A DNA stretch of 62,418 bases from Mucilaginibacter sp. OK098 (lineage in GTDB: Bacteria > Bacteroidota > Bacteroidia > Sphingobacteriales > Sphingobacteriaceae): the NCBI RefSeq assembly GCF_900142915.1, contig NZ_FRCM01000003.1, forward strand, positions 1 through 62,418. The letters run 5' to 3'. Under the pieces are notes generated by a model that did not search any database, was not told the origin of the DNA, and was given only the letters and a program-made list of their open reading frames with translations. A program made the translations under genes and the position numbers. Shown here piece after piece: positions 35,717-44,620 of this stretch; position 1 is the first letter of the stretch; each line of letters starts with the position of its first letter.

Positions 35717-36498
35717 TCCAGCCCCTGGCATACATACATCCGCAGGCTAAAATAGCTGATAATGTGGTAATTGAACCATTTGTTACCATACACAAAGATG
35801 TAGAAATTGGTGAAGGTACCTGGATAGGTTCAAACAGCACCATTATGGATGGTGCGCGGATAGGCAAAAACTGCCGCATTTTCCCTGGCGCTGTTATCTC
35901 TGCCCCGCCACAAGACCTTAAATATCGCGGCGAACAAAGTACTGTTTCCGTTGGGGACAATACTATTATCCGCGAATGCGTAACCCTAAACCGCGGTACC
36001 GCGCTTGATAAAAACACGACCACTATAGGCAGCAATTGCCTGCTTATGGCTTATGTACACGTGGCTCATGATTGTGTTATTGGCGATAATGTGATCATTG
36101 CGAACTCAGTACAGCTTGCAGGACATATTAATGTATATGATTATGCCTTTATTGGTGGCACATCTGCGGTACATCAATTTGTTGAAATAGGTGCACACAG
36201 TATGATCTCAGGTGGTTCATTAGTACGTAAGGATGTCCCCCCCTATACAAAAGCAGGCCGTGAACCATTATCCTACATCGGGATAAATTCTGTTGGTTTG
36301 CGCCGCAGGGGATTTTCGGCAGCAACCATTAACGAGATCCAGGAGATTTACCGTATTATATTCCTTAAAAAATATAACATGACCAAAGCCCTTGATATTA
36401 TCGAGGCTGAATTTAACCCGACTGTTGAGCGCGACGAGATCATTAATTTTGTTCAGAACTCGCAACGCGGCATTATGAAGGGGTTTGGGAATTCTTAA
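35713..36498 (+). CDS. lpxA: UDP-N-acetylglucosamine acyltransferase LpxA
   Basis: This 261-residue cytosolic enzyme performs the first acylation of lipid A synthesis. The left-handed beta-helix (hexapeptides such as IADNVV, IGEGTW, IGKNCR) covers 1-190 with the catalytic His in LMAYVHVAHDCVIGDN (about 120-125). The C-terminal helical domain starts at GLRRRGFSAATI. The ATG lies inside the last codon of lpxC-fabZ (ATGA overlap), so translation is coupled. Length and motifs are normal. Confidence 0.95.
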   Translation: MIQPLAYIHPQAKIADNVVIEPFVTIHKDVEIGEGTWIGSNSTIMDGARIGKNCRIFPGAVISAPPQDLKYRGEQSTVSVGDNTIIRECVTLNRGTALDKNTTTIGSNCLLMAYVHVAHDCVIGDNVIIANSVQLAGHINVYDYAFIGGTSAVHQFVEIGAHSMISGGSLVRKDVPPYTKAGREPLSYIGINSVGLRRRGFSAATINEIQEIYRIIFLKKYNMTKALDIIEAEFNPTVERDEIINFVQNSQRGIMKGFGNS

Positions 36499-36500
36499 GA

Positions 36501-36636
36501 AAGTTCATAGTTGATAGTTCATGTCCGAAAATAGGAGTTGGATAAGCAATAAAAACTTGCAACTACTATGAACCATTAACCATGAACTTTTTACTATCAA
36601 CCATGAACTATCAACCATGAACTATCAACCATGAAC
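36501..36636. repeat. Mirrored word-repeat region lpxA/ABC ATPase
   Basis: The left arm (36501-36522, agttcatagttgatagttcatg) is followed after about 40 bases by a longer right arm (36565-36636) with four copies of caaccatgaac/tatcaaccatgaac. It uses the same words as 26233-26344. The last word supplies the start codon of the next gene. Confidence 0.85.
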
Positions 36637-37263
36637 TTCTCCATCTCCCTGCAAAACATTGGCCGCCGTTTTAATCGCGACTGGATCTTCCGGGGGATTG
36701 ACCATACTTTTACTGATAATAAAACTTACGCCATACTTGGGCCAAATGGTTCTGGTAAATCAACCCTATTGCAGGTATTGAATGGCAGCCTTGCTCCTTC
36801 TGCAGGGCGGCTTAATTATTTCTATAACGATACAGAGGTTGAGATCAGCGAGGTTTATCAACATCTTAGTTTGGCGGCGCCCTACCTTGAATTAATTGAA
36901 GAATTTACTTTAAGTGAGGTGATAGATTTCCATTTCAAGTTTAAGCCTTATAAAGCCGGGATCGATAAAAATGGAGTAATTGAATTGCTTGCAATGGAAA
37001 GCAATAAAAATAAAATGATCAGGTATTTTTCATCCGGAATGAAGCAGCGGCTTAAGCTGGCGCTTGCCTTTTGTTCAGATACCCCCATGCTGATGCTTGA
37101 TGAACCAACCTCAAACCTGGATACCCAGGGCGTTGACTGGTATTTAAGCCTGGTGCAAAAATTTGCCGCCAATCGCCTAACCATCATTTGCTCAAACCAG
37201 GAGCATGAATATAGCTTTTGTGATGAAAGATTGAATATTTCGGATTATAAGCAGAAAGCTTAA
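36631..37263 (+). CDS. ABC transporter ATP-binding protein
   Basis: This 210-residue ATPase has Walker A LGPNGSGKSTLL (about 35-46), signature FSSGMKQRLKLAL (about 134), Walker B LMLDEPTSNLD (about 151) and the H-loop region at CSNQEHEYSF, where His is displaced. No permease gene is adjacent. It follows lpxA by 130 bases. The ATG is in the last copy of the repeat word caaccatgaac, with no Shine-Dalgarno sequence, so the repeat forms its translation start region. Its last codons (AAG CAG AAA GCT TAA) are in turn the first word of another repeat. Substrate is unknown. Confidence 0.85.
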   Translation: MNFSISLQNIGRRFNRDWIFRGIDHTFTDNKTYAILGPNGSGKSTLLQVLNGSLAPSAGRLNYFYNDTEVEISEVYQHLSLAAPYLELIEEFTLSEVIDFHFKFKPYKAGIDKNGVIELLAMESNKNKMIRYFSSGMKQRLKLALAFCSDTPMLMLDEPTSNLDTQGVDWYLSLVQKFAANRLTIICSNQEHEYSFCDERLNISDYKQKA

Positions 37264-37333
37264 AGGCTAAAGCAGAAAGCTTTCTTTTCAATATTTCAAA
37301 AAGGCTTTCTGCTTTGCGCTTTTGGCTTTCAGC
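37249..37333. repeat. Mirrored word-repeat hairpin at end of ABC ATPase gene
   Basis: The word aagcagaaagctt occurs twice (37249-37261, inside the gene end, and 37269-37283). It is mirrored at 37300-37333 (aaaggctttctgctttgcgc, tttggctttcagc). It separates the convergent ABC ATPase and desaturase genes. Confidence 0.8.
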
Positions 37334-37338
37334 TCAAA

Positions 37339-38073
37339 TTATATATATGCTTCTCGCAGCTTTATCAGCCTTATCCAATGCATAAATTTCATCACCGGGT
37401 AAACCGGATCGAACTCGAACCATTTGGCAGCGAAATTGGCATTGTTAGGGCGTTTGTGGTGATTATTCTGGAACAACTCACCCAGCATAAAGAAATCAAA
37501 AGGAGTTGAATTTTTTGACTTATCGCCGTTATCAAAATTGGCATAACCATATTTATGACCACACCAGTTAACTATTGCCCCATGAATAGGCCCCATCATA
37601 AAGTGAATGGGCAGTAACAGGAACATCCACCAATGGGTGGCAAAAAACGCGTAAAACACCACGTATAGTACACCAAATGCAATGCGTGATACAAATGTTG
37701 AGCCCCAGTAATCAAGCAGGCGCCACTCAGGGTAGTTCCCTTTAAACTGCGCATCAGGTTCTTTCAAACGTTTTTCATAAAGCTTATAGCTTTGTGCTGT
37801 ACGCCACATCATTTGAAATACATCCCTGAAAAAATAAGGCGAATGCGGATCTTTCTCCGTATCACTGTAAGCATGATGCTCACGGTGCATTATGGCATAT
37901 GCCCGGGGGTTTAAAAATGATGAACCCTGGCAAATAAAAGTTAACAGGTGAAAAACACGCTCGTTAAATTTATGCGTACTAAACATTTTGTGTGAAGCGT
38001 ACCGGTGCAAGAAAAATGTTTGAAAAAATAATGACAGAAACCAATGCGCAAGAAAGAATATGAGGATGATCAC
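37339..38073 (-). CDS. Acyl-CoA/fatty acid desaturase
   Basis: This 244-residue membrane enzyme starts at a GTG (38073); no ATG is available in the open stretch upstream. The three histidine boxes are visible: HRYASHK (about 23-29), HREHHAYSD (about 62-70) and NNHHKRPNN (about 206-214). Hydrophobic segments flank them (residues 1-20, 40-58, 125-160). The reaction inserts a cis double bond in a fatty acyl chain, using a di-iron centre. It is shorter than many delta-9 desaturases (about 300 aa) but has the full set of boxes. It probably adjusts membrane fluidity. Confidence 0.87.
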   Translation of the reverse strand: MIILIFFLAHWFLSLFFQTFFLHRYASHKMFSTHKFNERVFHLLTFICQGSSFLNPRAYAIMHREHHAYSDTEKDPHSPYFFRDVFQMMWRTAQSYKLYEKRLKEPDAQFKGNYPEWRLLDYWGSTFVSRIAFGVLYVVFYAFFATHWWMFLLLPIHFMMGPIHGAIVNWCGHKYGYANFDNGDKSKNSTPFDFFMLGELFQNNHHKRPNNANFAAKWFEFDPVYPVMKFMHWIRLIKLREAYI

Positions 38074-38321
38074 GAGGATATAATATATTTTGTAAAGGAA
38101 TTGTTTTTATAACCAACTGCAAAGATACAATTAAAATAATCTGGTAGGTATTTATATTGATATCTAGGTTTAGAGAATTTACGAAAGGATAAGGATTATA
38201 GATTTTATGGGCCTGATGAAAAGATAATAATGGAGTGGTTATGTGGAAATTCGTTCTCACAAACAAAATTTTGTCAATTTTTAAAAGTTAGCAAAGCTTG
38301 GTTGTAATAAATCCCTTTTAA

Positions 38322-38780
38322 TTAAGCCTGGCTATCGCGCAATGCTTTTATTTGGTTATGTGCTGCTATAATACCCATTTGCTGGCGCTGTACAATTTCT
38401 GAAAATTCAGGGGATAAACCGCTATCAGCAGACAGCGCAGTTTGATACGCCCTCTTTATAGCATCTTCGCCGCGTTCACATTCTTCTAAAACGCGTTTAC
38501 GGTCGTGCCCGCTAAAGGTGGCTTTAACATCAAGCCATATGCGGTGTAAAGCTCCGCTCCCGCTCATGCCCATTTCAACTTCGCCGCCATTTTTATTTAT
38601 AGTCGTACCAAGCTCATGAACATTTTTGCGACTATCATCTCTCAACTGCATAAAAATAGTCCGCAAATCAAGATCCCTATCATTCAGTTCTTTTGTCGCA
38701 TGGGTAAAGCCTGCAACACGATCATTATTAATTTCTATCAAGTCGTTTAATATCTCAATTGATTTTTCAATAGTTGCCAT
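38322..38780 (-). CDS. PA2169-family four-helix-bundle protein (DUF2383)
   Basis: This 152-residue cytosolic all-helical protein has the family pattern: SIEILNDLIEINNDRVAGF (7-25), then DLRTIFMQLRDDSR, GSGALHRIWLDVKATFSGHDRKRVLEECERGED and QRQQMGIIAAHNQIKALRD. The fold resembles ferritin-like bundles but the iron-binding residues are not complete. The family often appears with stress genes; its function is unknown. The gene is alone, with about 270 bases of AT-rich DNA before the next gene, where nothing else is apparent. Confidence 0.85.
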   Translation of the reverse strand: MATIEKSIEILNDLIEINNDRVAGFTHATKELNDRDLDLRTIFMQLRDDSRKNVHELGTTINKNGGEVEMGMSGSGALHRIWLDVKATFSGHDRKRVLEECERGEDAIKRAYQTALSADSGLSPEFSEIVQRQQMGIIAAHNQIKALRDSQA

Positions 38781-39048
38781 AACGATAGTTTTTGCGTGTA
38801 TGGTTACTAAAACAACTATCCTGCCAATAATTAAATGATTAGAACTTGAGATTGAAGCCGCTTTTCCCTTATAAAAATGATTTAATTAATTATTGCTATG
38901 CCACATATGAATTATCATTTAATCTTAAGCCAAAAACAAAATTCACTTATTAAAGACTGTTGACTTAACCCTAATCTCCAGGTACTAACTGCCCGTTTTA
39001 ACACTTTTTTACATTTACTATGGCTTACAATCTTTAACTTTGTATCAG

Positions 39049-39807
39049 ATGCGCTATAAATTTGTTACAATTATTATGCTTTGCCTCAGCTTTTTGGTTA
39101 AGGCACATGCGCAGCAAACATTTGTTGTAAGAGGCGTTATATCAAGGAGTGTAAGTGTTGAAAGGATAGCCCAGGTGCTGATCACCAATTTGCGAAGCCG
39201 GGATATTAAAATGAGCGATGAGCTTGGATGGTTTTCTATTGACGCAACCATAGGCGATACCCTTCTTTTCAGCAAACTGAATTATACCGACCAAAAAGTT
39301 GTGATCATAGCCAAGGCTGATATCCCTGTTTACATGCAACCTGTTATTGTACTTGACCAGGTAACTATAAACGGACAGACAAAACGCCAGGAGCTAAATG
39401 AAGTAATGGGCAATTACAGGAAACAAGGTATTTACTACAACGGAAAGCCACCCGTATTGTCTTTTTTAACATCGCCCTTAACGGGTATATATGAGCTTTT
39501 TGGAAAAGGCCCAAGTAATGCACGCCGGTTTGCAAACTTCTCAAAAGGCGAACTTGAATATGCCGAGATTAGAAGAAGATATAGTGTAGCACTGGTAGCG
39601 CGGGTAACTAATACCAGTGATACCGTTGCGAAAAAGTTTATGGAATATTATACACCATCCTATGAAGATCTTAAGGGATGGAATGATTACGAGCTGATAA
39701 AGCAGATCAGGAAATCGTATGAGTACTACGATAAATCAGCAGATAAAGAAAAGTTGCAGCAGCTAAACCAGCCAACCTTTATTAGGCCGAAACAGGAACA
39801 GCCCTGA
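39049..39807 (+). CDS. Secreted protein with carboxypeptidase-regulatory-like domain
   Basis: The ATG at 39049 is preferred over a TTG at 39040; it opens a signal peptide ending KAHAQ. The product is about 252 residues. Residues about 22-105 form a CarboxypepD_reg-like beta-sandwich (VRGVISRSVSVERIAQVLITNL, DELGWFSIDATIGDTLLFSKL). The C-terminal half (GNYRKQGIYYNGKPPVLSFLTSPLTGIYELFG) is conserved in Bacteroidota proteins of unknown function. It is probably periplasmic or bound to the outer membrane. It is a single gene. Confidence 0.75.
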   Translation: MRYKFVTIIMLCLSFLVKAHAQQTFVVRGVISRSVSVERIAQVLITNLRSRDIKMSDELGWFSIDATIGDTLLFSKLNYTDQKVVIIAKADIPVYMQPVIVLDQVTINGQTKRQELNEVMGNYRKQGIYYNGKPPVLSFLTSPLTGIYELFGKGPSNARRFANFSKGELEYAEIRRRYSVALVARVTNTSDTVAKKFMEYYTPSYEDLKGWNDYELIKQIRKSYEYYDKSADKEKLQQLNQPTFIRPKQEQP

Positions 39808-39918
39808 TAAAAATAAGAAATGGTGCAGCTCTTGAACGCCTTTGAAAAACAATATTATTCTGAAAAATTTAATTCAGACAAATAAATCCGACATCGAACA
39901 TTCGATATCCGAAATAAA

Positions 39919-40644
39919 TCAGATCCCCAGCGTCTCGCAAGCTTTTTCGGCGGCAAGCTTTTCGGCGTTCTTTTTGCTGAATTCTTTTCCCTGTCCCATC
40001 ACTTCGCCGTCAATCAGGGCCTGAACAGTAAATAGCTTTACGTTTTCTCCCTCTTCATTGCCTACCAGATCGAATGAAATATCCTTGCTATGACGCTGGC
40101 ACCACTCAATAAGCTTGCTTTTAAAATTGCTTTCGGTTTGCTCAAGTGTATGAATATCCACATGCGATTTGATGATGTGATTCACCAAAAAACTGCGTGT
40201 AAAATCATAGCCTTTATCAAGGTATACTGCACCAATCAGCGCTTCAAAAGCATCCCCAAGTAATGAACCCTGTCTTGATGAGTTAAGCATTCGGCTATCA
40301 TACTCTATCAGCTTATCAAAGCCAAGCTTACGTGCCAGTTGATTAAGGTTATTACGGCTTACAATTTTTGAGCGCAGCTCGGTCAAAAAGCCTTCATCCT
40401 CATACGGATAAAGCTTAAAAAGCACTTCGGCAACCACGCTCCCTAATACCGCATCGCCTAAAAACTCCAATCGTTCATTGCTGTTCTTAACTCCCTTTTT
40501 TATATTTTGCGCAACAGATTTGTGCCGGAATGCCAGTTTATATAACGACAAATTGCCCGGTACAAAACCGAGCAAATTTTTTAAAATCTTTACGTATTTT
40601 CTGTTAGGTGAGAAATATAGCTTGTAAAAACGACTTATAGGCAT
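39919..40644 (-). CDS. rnc: Ribonuclease III
   Basis: This enzyme cuts double-stranded RNA (rRNA precursors and others). The ATG at 40644 is preferred over an overlapping TTG; the product is about 241 residues. The nuclease domain has the signature NERLEFLGDAVLGSVVAEVLF (about 55-75, catalytic Glu and Asp), and the second metal-binding region is GDAFEALIGAVYLDKG. The dsRNA-binding domain (about 170-241) ends with KKNAEKLAAEKACETLGI. It is 8 bases downstream of fabF, in the acpP-fabF-rnc order common to many bacteria. Confidence 0.94.
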   Translation of the reverse strand: MPISRFYKLYFSPNRKYVKILKNLLGFVPGNLSLYKLAFRHKSVAQNIKKGVKNSNERLEFLGDAVLGSVVAEVLFKLYPYEDEGFLTELRSKIVSRNNLNQLARKLGFDKLIEYDSRMLNSSRQGSLLGDAFEALIGAVYLDKGYDFTRSFLVNHIIKSHVDIHTLEQTESNFKSKLIEWCQRHSKDISFDLVGNEEGENVKLFTVQALIDGEVMGQGKEFSKKNAEKLAAEKACETLGI

Positions 40645-40652
40645 CAAGGGTC

Positions 40653-41906
40653 TTATTCTTCGTACTTTTTAAATATTACAGAAGCATTGTGCCCGCCAAA
40701 ACCAAATCCGTTGCTCTGTGCTATGTTTACAATACGTTTTTGCGCCTTATTGAACGTAAAATTAATTTTCGGATCAAAAGCCGGATCATCAGTAAAGTGA
40801 TTGATGGTTGGCGGAACAATATCGTTTTTTATAGCTAAGATAGCAGCAATGGCCTCAACAGCACCTGCAGCACCCAATAAGTGCCCGGTCATTGATTTGG
40901 TTGAACTGATATTTATCCTGTAAACTTCTTCGCCATAAACATCCTGGATAGCTTTAACCTCTTGCGGGTCGCCAATAGGGGTTGATGTACCATGTACGTT
41001 TACATAGTCGATATCTGCCGGTGTAATACCAGCATCCTCTAAAGCATGCCTCATTACAAGGGCAGCTCCTAATCCTTCCGGGTGCGGGGCTGTCATGTGA
41101 TAAGCATCGGCACTCATGCCACCGCCTATCATTTCGGCATAAATTTTTGCACCGCGCTTTTTGGCATGCTCCAATTCTTCCAGAATAATAGTTCCGGCGC
41201 CTTCACCAGCAACAAATCCATCCCTGTCCAGGTCAAACGGACGTGATGCCGTTGCCGGGTCATCATTACGGGTTGACAAAGCATGCATGGCATTAAATCC
41301 GCCAATACCGGCTTCATTAATAATAGCTTCAGAACCTCCGCTTATAAACATATTAGCTTTACCCAGGCGGATATAATTAAATGAATCAATAAGCGAATTA
41401 TTTGATGATGCACAGGCAGATACGGTAGAAAAATTCGGACCGCGCAAACCGTATTTGATAGAGATATGGCCTGGGGCAATATCAGCTATCATTTTAGGAA
41501 TAAAGAACGGGTTAAAACGAGGTGTACCATCGCCTTTGGCAAAATTAACAACCTCATCTAAAAATGTTTTTAAACCACCTATACCAGATCCCCAGATTAC
41601 GCCGATACGGTTTGTATCAAGCAAATCAAAATTTAGCCCCGCGTCTTTTATCGCTTCTTCTGTCGAAAACAGGGCATACTGAACAAAGGGATCAAGCTTA
41701 CGTGCATCTTTACGGCCTAAAAAGGCATCTGCGTCAAAGCCTTTCACTTCGCACGCAAATTTGGTTTTGAACTTTTCTGTGTCAAAACTCTTAATCAAGG
41801 CAGCGCCACTCACACCATTAAGCAATGAGTTCCAATATTCAGGAACTGTATTACCAATTGGGGTGAGTGCTCCAAGCCCGGTTACAACAACTCTTTTAAA
41901 CTCCAT
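40653..41906 (-). CDS. fabF: 3-oxoacyl-ACP synthase II
   Basis: This 417-residue condensing enzyme elongates acyl-ACP with malonyl-ACP. The catalytic triad is in the usual places: Cys in STVSACASSNNSL (about 165), His in VHGTSTPIGDP (about 305) and His in KSMTGHLLGAAGAVEA (about 342). The C-terminus SNGFGFGGHNASVIF is characteristic. It lies between acpP (21 bases upstream) and rnc (8 bases downstream). Confidence 0.95.
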   Translation of the reverse strand: MEFKRVVVTGLGALTPIGNTVPEYWNSLLNGVSGAALIKSFDTEKFKTKFACEVKGFDADAFLGRKDARKLDPFVQYALFSTEEAIKDAGLNFDLLDTNRIGVIWGSGIGGLKTFLDEVVNFAKGDGTPRFNPFFIPKMIADIAPGHISIKYGLRGPNFSTVSACASSNNSLIDSFNYIRLGKANMFISGGSEAIINEAGIGGFNAMHALSTRNDDPATASRPFDLDRDGFVAGEGAGTIILEELEHAKKRGAKIYAEMIGGGMSADAYHMTAPHPEGLGAALVMRHALEDAGITPADIDYVNVHGTSTPIGDPQEVKAIQDVYGEEVYRINISSTKSMTGHLLGAAGAVEAIAAILAIKNDIVPPTINHFTDDPAFDPKINFTFNKAQKRIVNIAQSNGFGFGGHNASVIFKKYEE

Positions 41907-41927
41907 TTAATAGCGTTGGGGGAGTTC

Positions 41928-42164
41928 TTATTTAACGTTTTTTTCAAGGTAAGCAACAGCCTGACCTACAGTTCCGATAGTTTCGGCCTGATCATCAGGA
42001 ATAGCTACGTTAAATTCTTTTTCGAACTCCATGATTAATTCCACGGTGTCTAACGAGTCAGCACCAAGGTCATTGGTGAAGCTAGCTTCGGGTGTAACTT
42101 CACTTTCGTCAACACCTAATTTTTCTACGATAATAGCTTTTACTCTTGAAGCGATATCAGACAT
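41928..42164 (-). CDS. acpP: Acyl carrier protein
   Basis: This 78-residue acidic carrier has the phosphopantetheine site Ser in [17 protein letters not shown] (Ser about 38). It carries acyl chains for FabF next door and for FabZ and LpxA/LpxD in the lipid A cluster of this window. It is the first gene of the acpP-fabF-rnc operon. The promoter must lie in the 145-base gap shared with the divergent IPExxxVDY gene. Confidence 0.96.
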   Translation of the reverse strand: MSDIASRVKAIIVEKLGVDESEVTPEASFTNDLGADSLDTVELIMEFEKEFNVAIPDDQAETIGTVGQAVAYLEKNVK

Positions 42165-42308
42165 AGTCTTATAGTTTAAATGATTAAATAAATTCAGTGC
42201 AAAGAAAAATAAATTCTGTTAAATATCAAATCTAAAAACTTTTGCATTATATGCAACAATATTTTATTGCAAGTGTTTCGATTTTGTATTTTTACCGCTG
42301 CAAAAGTA

Positions 42309-42734
42309 ATGATTTTGAGCAGGAAATTTTTAAAGTTTGAGATCGATCTTGATTTTGTTCTCATCGCAGTTACAACTTCGTTGAAAGACTATCGTGTTTG
42401 TTATTTGATTAACAAGGCTTTAAGCTTTAATTTGGTAAAAAATCCCGACCTGGAAGTTGATATTAATCACGGAACCGAGCCTGTTTTATTCTCAATTTAC
42501 CACTATAATTGGGAAGCAACAGAGACTGATTTCTACTTTATTGCCAATAAAGGCTCTGATGGCTACCTGATCCCCGAGATGCGAAAGGCAGATTATTTTT
42601 TGTTGATAAAAAATTATATTGACGAGAATGACCTTGATAACCTTGTTTCGGCATTAAATAAGGTGCCCGAAATTGTTGCCGCAGTAAAGATTGATCCTAA
42701 AAAAATAAAATCACGCGAAAATCTCTTATTTTAG
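42309..42734 (+). CDS. IPExxxVDY family protein
   Basis: The ATG at 42309 is preferred over a TTG at 42267. The product is about 141 residues, cytosolic. It belongs to the Bacteroidota-specific IPExxxVDY family, seen here in the segment LIPEMRKADYFLLIK (IPE followed by ADY, so the V is replaced by A). The function is unknown. In this phylum the gene sits next to pyruvate kinase and divergent from acpP, as it does here. Confidence 0.82.
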   Translation: MILSRKFLKFEIDLDFVLIAVTTSLKDYRVCYLINKALSFNLVKNPDLEVDINHGTEPVLFSIYHYNWEATETDFYFIANKGSDGYLIPEMRKADYFLLIKNYIDENDLDNLVSALNKVPEIVAAVKIDPKKIKSRENLLF

Positions 42735-42801
42735 CGCAAATTTTTAAAAGTGTTATAGGTACACTAAAGATAACCTGATAAGCCGCATTAACCAGATAAG
42801 T

Positions 42802-44238
42802 ATGAAATTATATTATAACCGAACTAAAATTGTTGCCACAATGGGCCCCGCTTCGGCAAAAAAAGAAGTTTTGTTAGCCATGATACAGGCTGGCGTTAAC
42901 ATTTGCCGACTGAATTTTTCACATGGAAAAGCCCAGGATCATAAAGCAGTGATTGATACCATTCGAGAAATAAATGCAGAATATAAAACCAATGTTGGCA
43001 TATTAGCCGACCTGCAAGGACCTAAGATCCGCATTGGGTTGGTAAAAGATGGCGGCATTCACCTGGTTAACGGAACCCGCATAAATATTACCACGCATGA
43101 GCTTATTGGTGATGATAACCAGATCTACATCACTTACCCAACTTTCCCACAAGACGTACAGCCGGATGAAATTATTTTGCTGGACGATGGAAAGATCCAG
43201 ATGAGGGTTATTGAAACCAATAAAGTTGATACCGTTGTTTGCGAAATTGTACATGGTGGGATCTTAACATCGCGTAAAGGTGTTAACCTGCCAAATACTA
43301 AAGTATCAATCCCAAGCTTAACTGAAGAAGACCTTGAGAACCTTAAATATGCATTGGATTGGGACGTTGATTGGGTTGGCCTTTCATTTGTACGTACCGG
43401 CCAGGATATATTGGAATTAAAGAAAATAATTGCTGAAAGCGGTAAAGCTGCCAAAGTAATTGCCAAGGTTGAAAAGCCTGAAGCCATAGATAATATTGAC
43501 GAAATAATTGCAGCTACAGATGGCGTTATGGTTGCCCGTGGCGATCTTGGCGTTGAAATGCCCCTGGAAGAAGTTCCTCTTTTACAAAAAATGATTGCCC
43601 GCAAATGTCGCGAAGCATCAAAGCCTGTAATTGTAGCTACCCAGATGCTTGAATCAATGATCACAACCCCGCGCCCAACCCGCGCCGAGGTGAATGACGT
43701 TGCCAACTCTGTACTTGATGGCGCTGATGCAGTGATGCTAAGCGGCGAAACATCAGTTGGTGAATTCCCGGTGATAGTTATTGAAACAATGGCGAAAATT
43801 ATCCGCAATGTTGAAGACCTGGGCTATCCGTTCAACGCTAATAAAGAAGCTAATACCGATACTAAATCTGTAGATTATTTAAGCGACGCGGTTTGTGGAT
43901 CGGCTGTTTATTTGGCTGAGCATACCAATGCAGTAGGTATTGTATCAATGACAACATCGGGCTATACAGCCTTTGAAATATCAAGCTACAGGCCAAAAGC
44001 AGGTACCTATATTTTTACAGCCAACAAACACCTTTTAAATGCGCTAAGCCTGCTTTGGGGCGTACGTACTTTTTATTACGATCGTGAAGAAAGTACCGAC
44101 CAAACTATAAGTGATGTAAATGGGATACTTAAAGCGGCAAACCTAGTACAAGCTGGCGAAGTGGTAATTAATACAGCTTCGGTGCCAATTTCAAAAAAGG
44201 CCAAAACCAATATGCTTAAGGTTACTGTTATTGAATAA
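42802..44238 (+). CDS. pyk: Pyruvate kinase
   Basis: This 478-residue glycolytic enzyme converts phosphoenolpyruvate and ADP to pyruvate and ATP. Recognisable segments: TKIVATMGPAS (7-17), GVNICRLNFSHG (about 31-42), ADLQGPKIRIG (about 69-79), the catalytic Lys/Glu region AKVIAKVEKPEAIDNIDEI and MVARGDLGVEMPLEEVP, and IVATQMLESMITTPRPTRAEVNDVANSVLDG. The C-terminal domain (about 345-478) probably binds the effector. It is 67 bases after the IPExxxVDY gene. A mirrored repeat follows the stop. Confidence 0.96.
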   Translation: MKLYYNRTKIVATMGPASAKKEVLLAMIQAGVNICRLNFSHGKAQDHKAVIDTIREINAEYKTNVGILADLQGPKIRIGLVKDGGIHLVNGTRINITTHELIGDDNQIYITYPTFPQDVQPDEIILLDDGKIQMRVIETNKVDTVVCEIVHGGILTSRKGVNLPNTKVSIPSLTEEDLENLKYALDWDVDWVGLSFVRTGQDILELKKIIAESGKAAKVIAKVEKPEAIDNIDEIIAATDGVMVARGDLGVEMPLEEVPLLQKMIARKCREASKPVIVATQMLESMITTPRPTRAEVNDVANSVLDGADAVMLSGETSVGEFPVIVIETMAKIIRNVEDLGYPFNANKEANTDTKSVDYLSDAVCGSAVYLAEHTNAVGIVSMTTSGYTAFEISSYRPKAGTYIFTANKHLLNALSLLWGVRTFYYDREESTDQTISDVNGILKAANLVQAGEVVINTASVPISKKAKTNMLKVTVIE

Positions 44239-44239
44239 T

Positions 44240-44314
44240 GGTTGATTAAGTGAGTGGTTGATTAAGTTTTAAAAATTTAACTACTCACTTAATTAACCCA
44301 ATCAACTACTCACT
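44240..44314. repeat. Mirrored word-repeat hairpin at end of pyk
   Basis: The left arm repeats ggttgattaagtgagt (44240-44266); the right arm is ctactcacttaattaaccc and atcaactactcact (44281-44314). It starts 2 bases after the pyk stop. Confidence 0.85.
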
Positions 44315-44620
44315 AAATATTAATAAACCTCCGCCTGGCAGGCCTTAACCCGTAACTTATTTAAGTTGGCGAAGTAATAATCCCAGCAAATTCTTAAAGT
44401 TTTCATATTGTAACTTTTTTGTTATACATCAATTAGGACTACAATAACGAAGCCAAGGTTTAATTAGTATTATCTTTTTGTAAATATATTATACCTATTG
44501 ATTCGGAACAAAAAAAAGTATGTCATGCTGTCCGCCAACTGGTCGGATCAGCACTATACATGCAGGCTACCTGTCCTATGGCGAGCTGTGGGGACACAGC
44601 TCGCGGGGATGGATCAATAT
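44315..44620. other. Intergenic region with short hairpins, no gene seen
   Basis: This gap of about 305 bases after the pyk repeat holds no convincing gene. It contains a 9-bp stem with a 4-base loop at 44582-44603 (cgagctgtg / cacagctcg), which may terminate the thioredoxin-like gene, a fragment similar to the palindrome at 59681 (gtccgccaactggtcgga, 44531-44548), and a short cctccgcctggcagg motif at 44331-44345. The rest is AT-rich. Confidence 0.5.

Noticed and set aside
37979..38266. 95-residue minus-strand frame upstream of the desaturase
   Set aside because: It overlaps the desaturase start in another frame, is AT-rich and has no recognisable features.
43134..43808. 224-residue minus-strand frame inside pyk
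   Set aside because: It is a shadow of the highly conserved pyruvate kinase frame.
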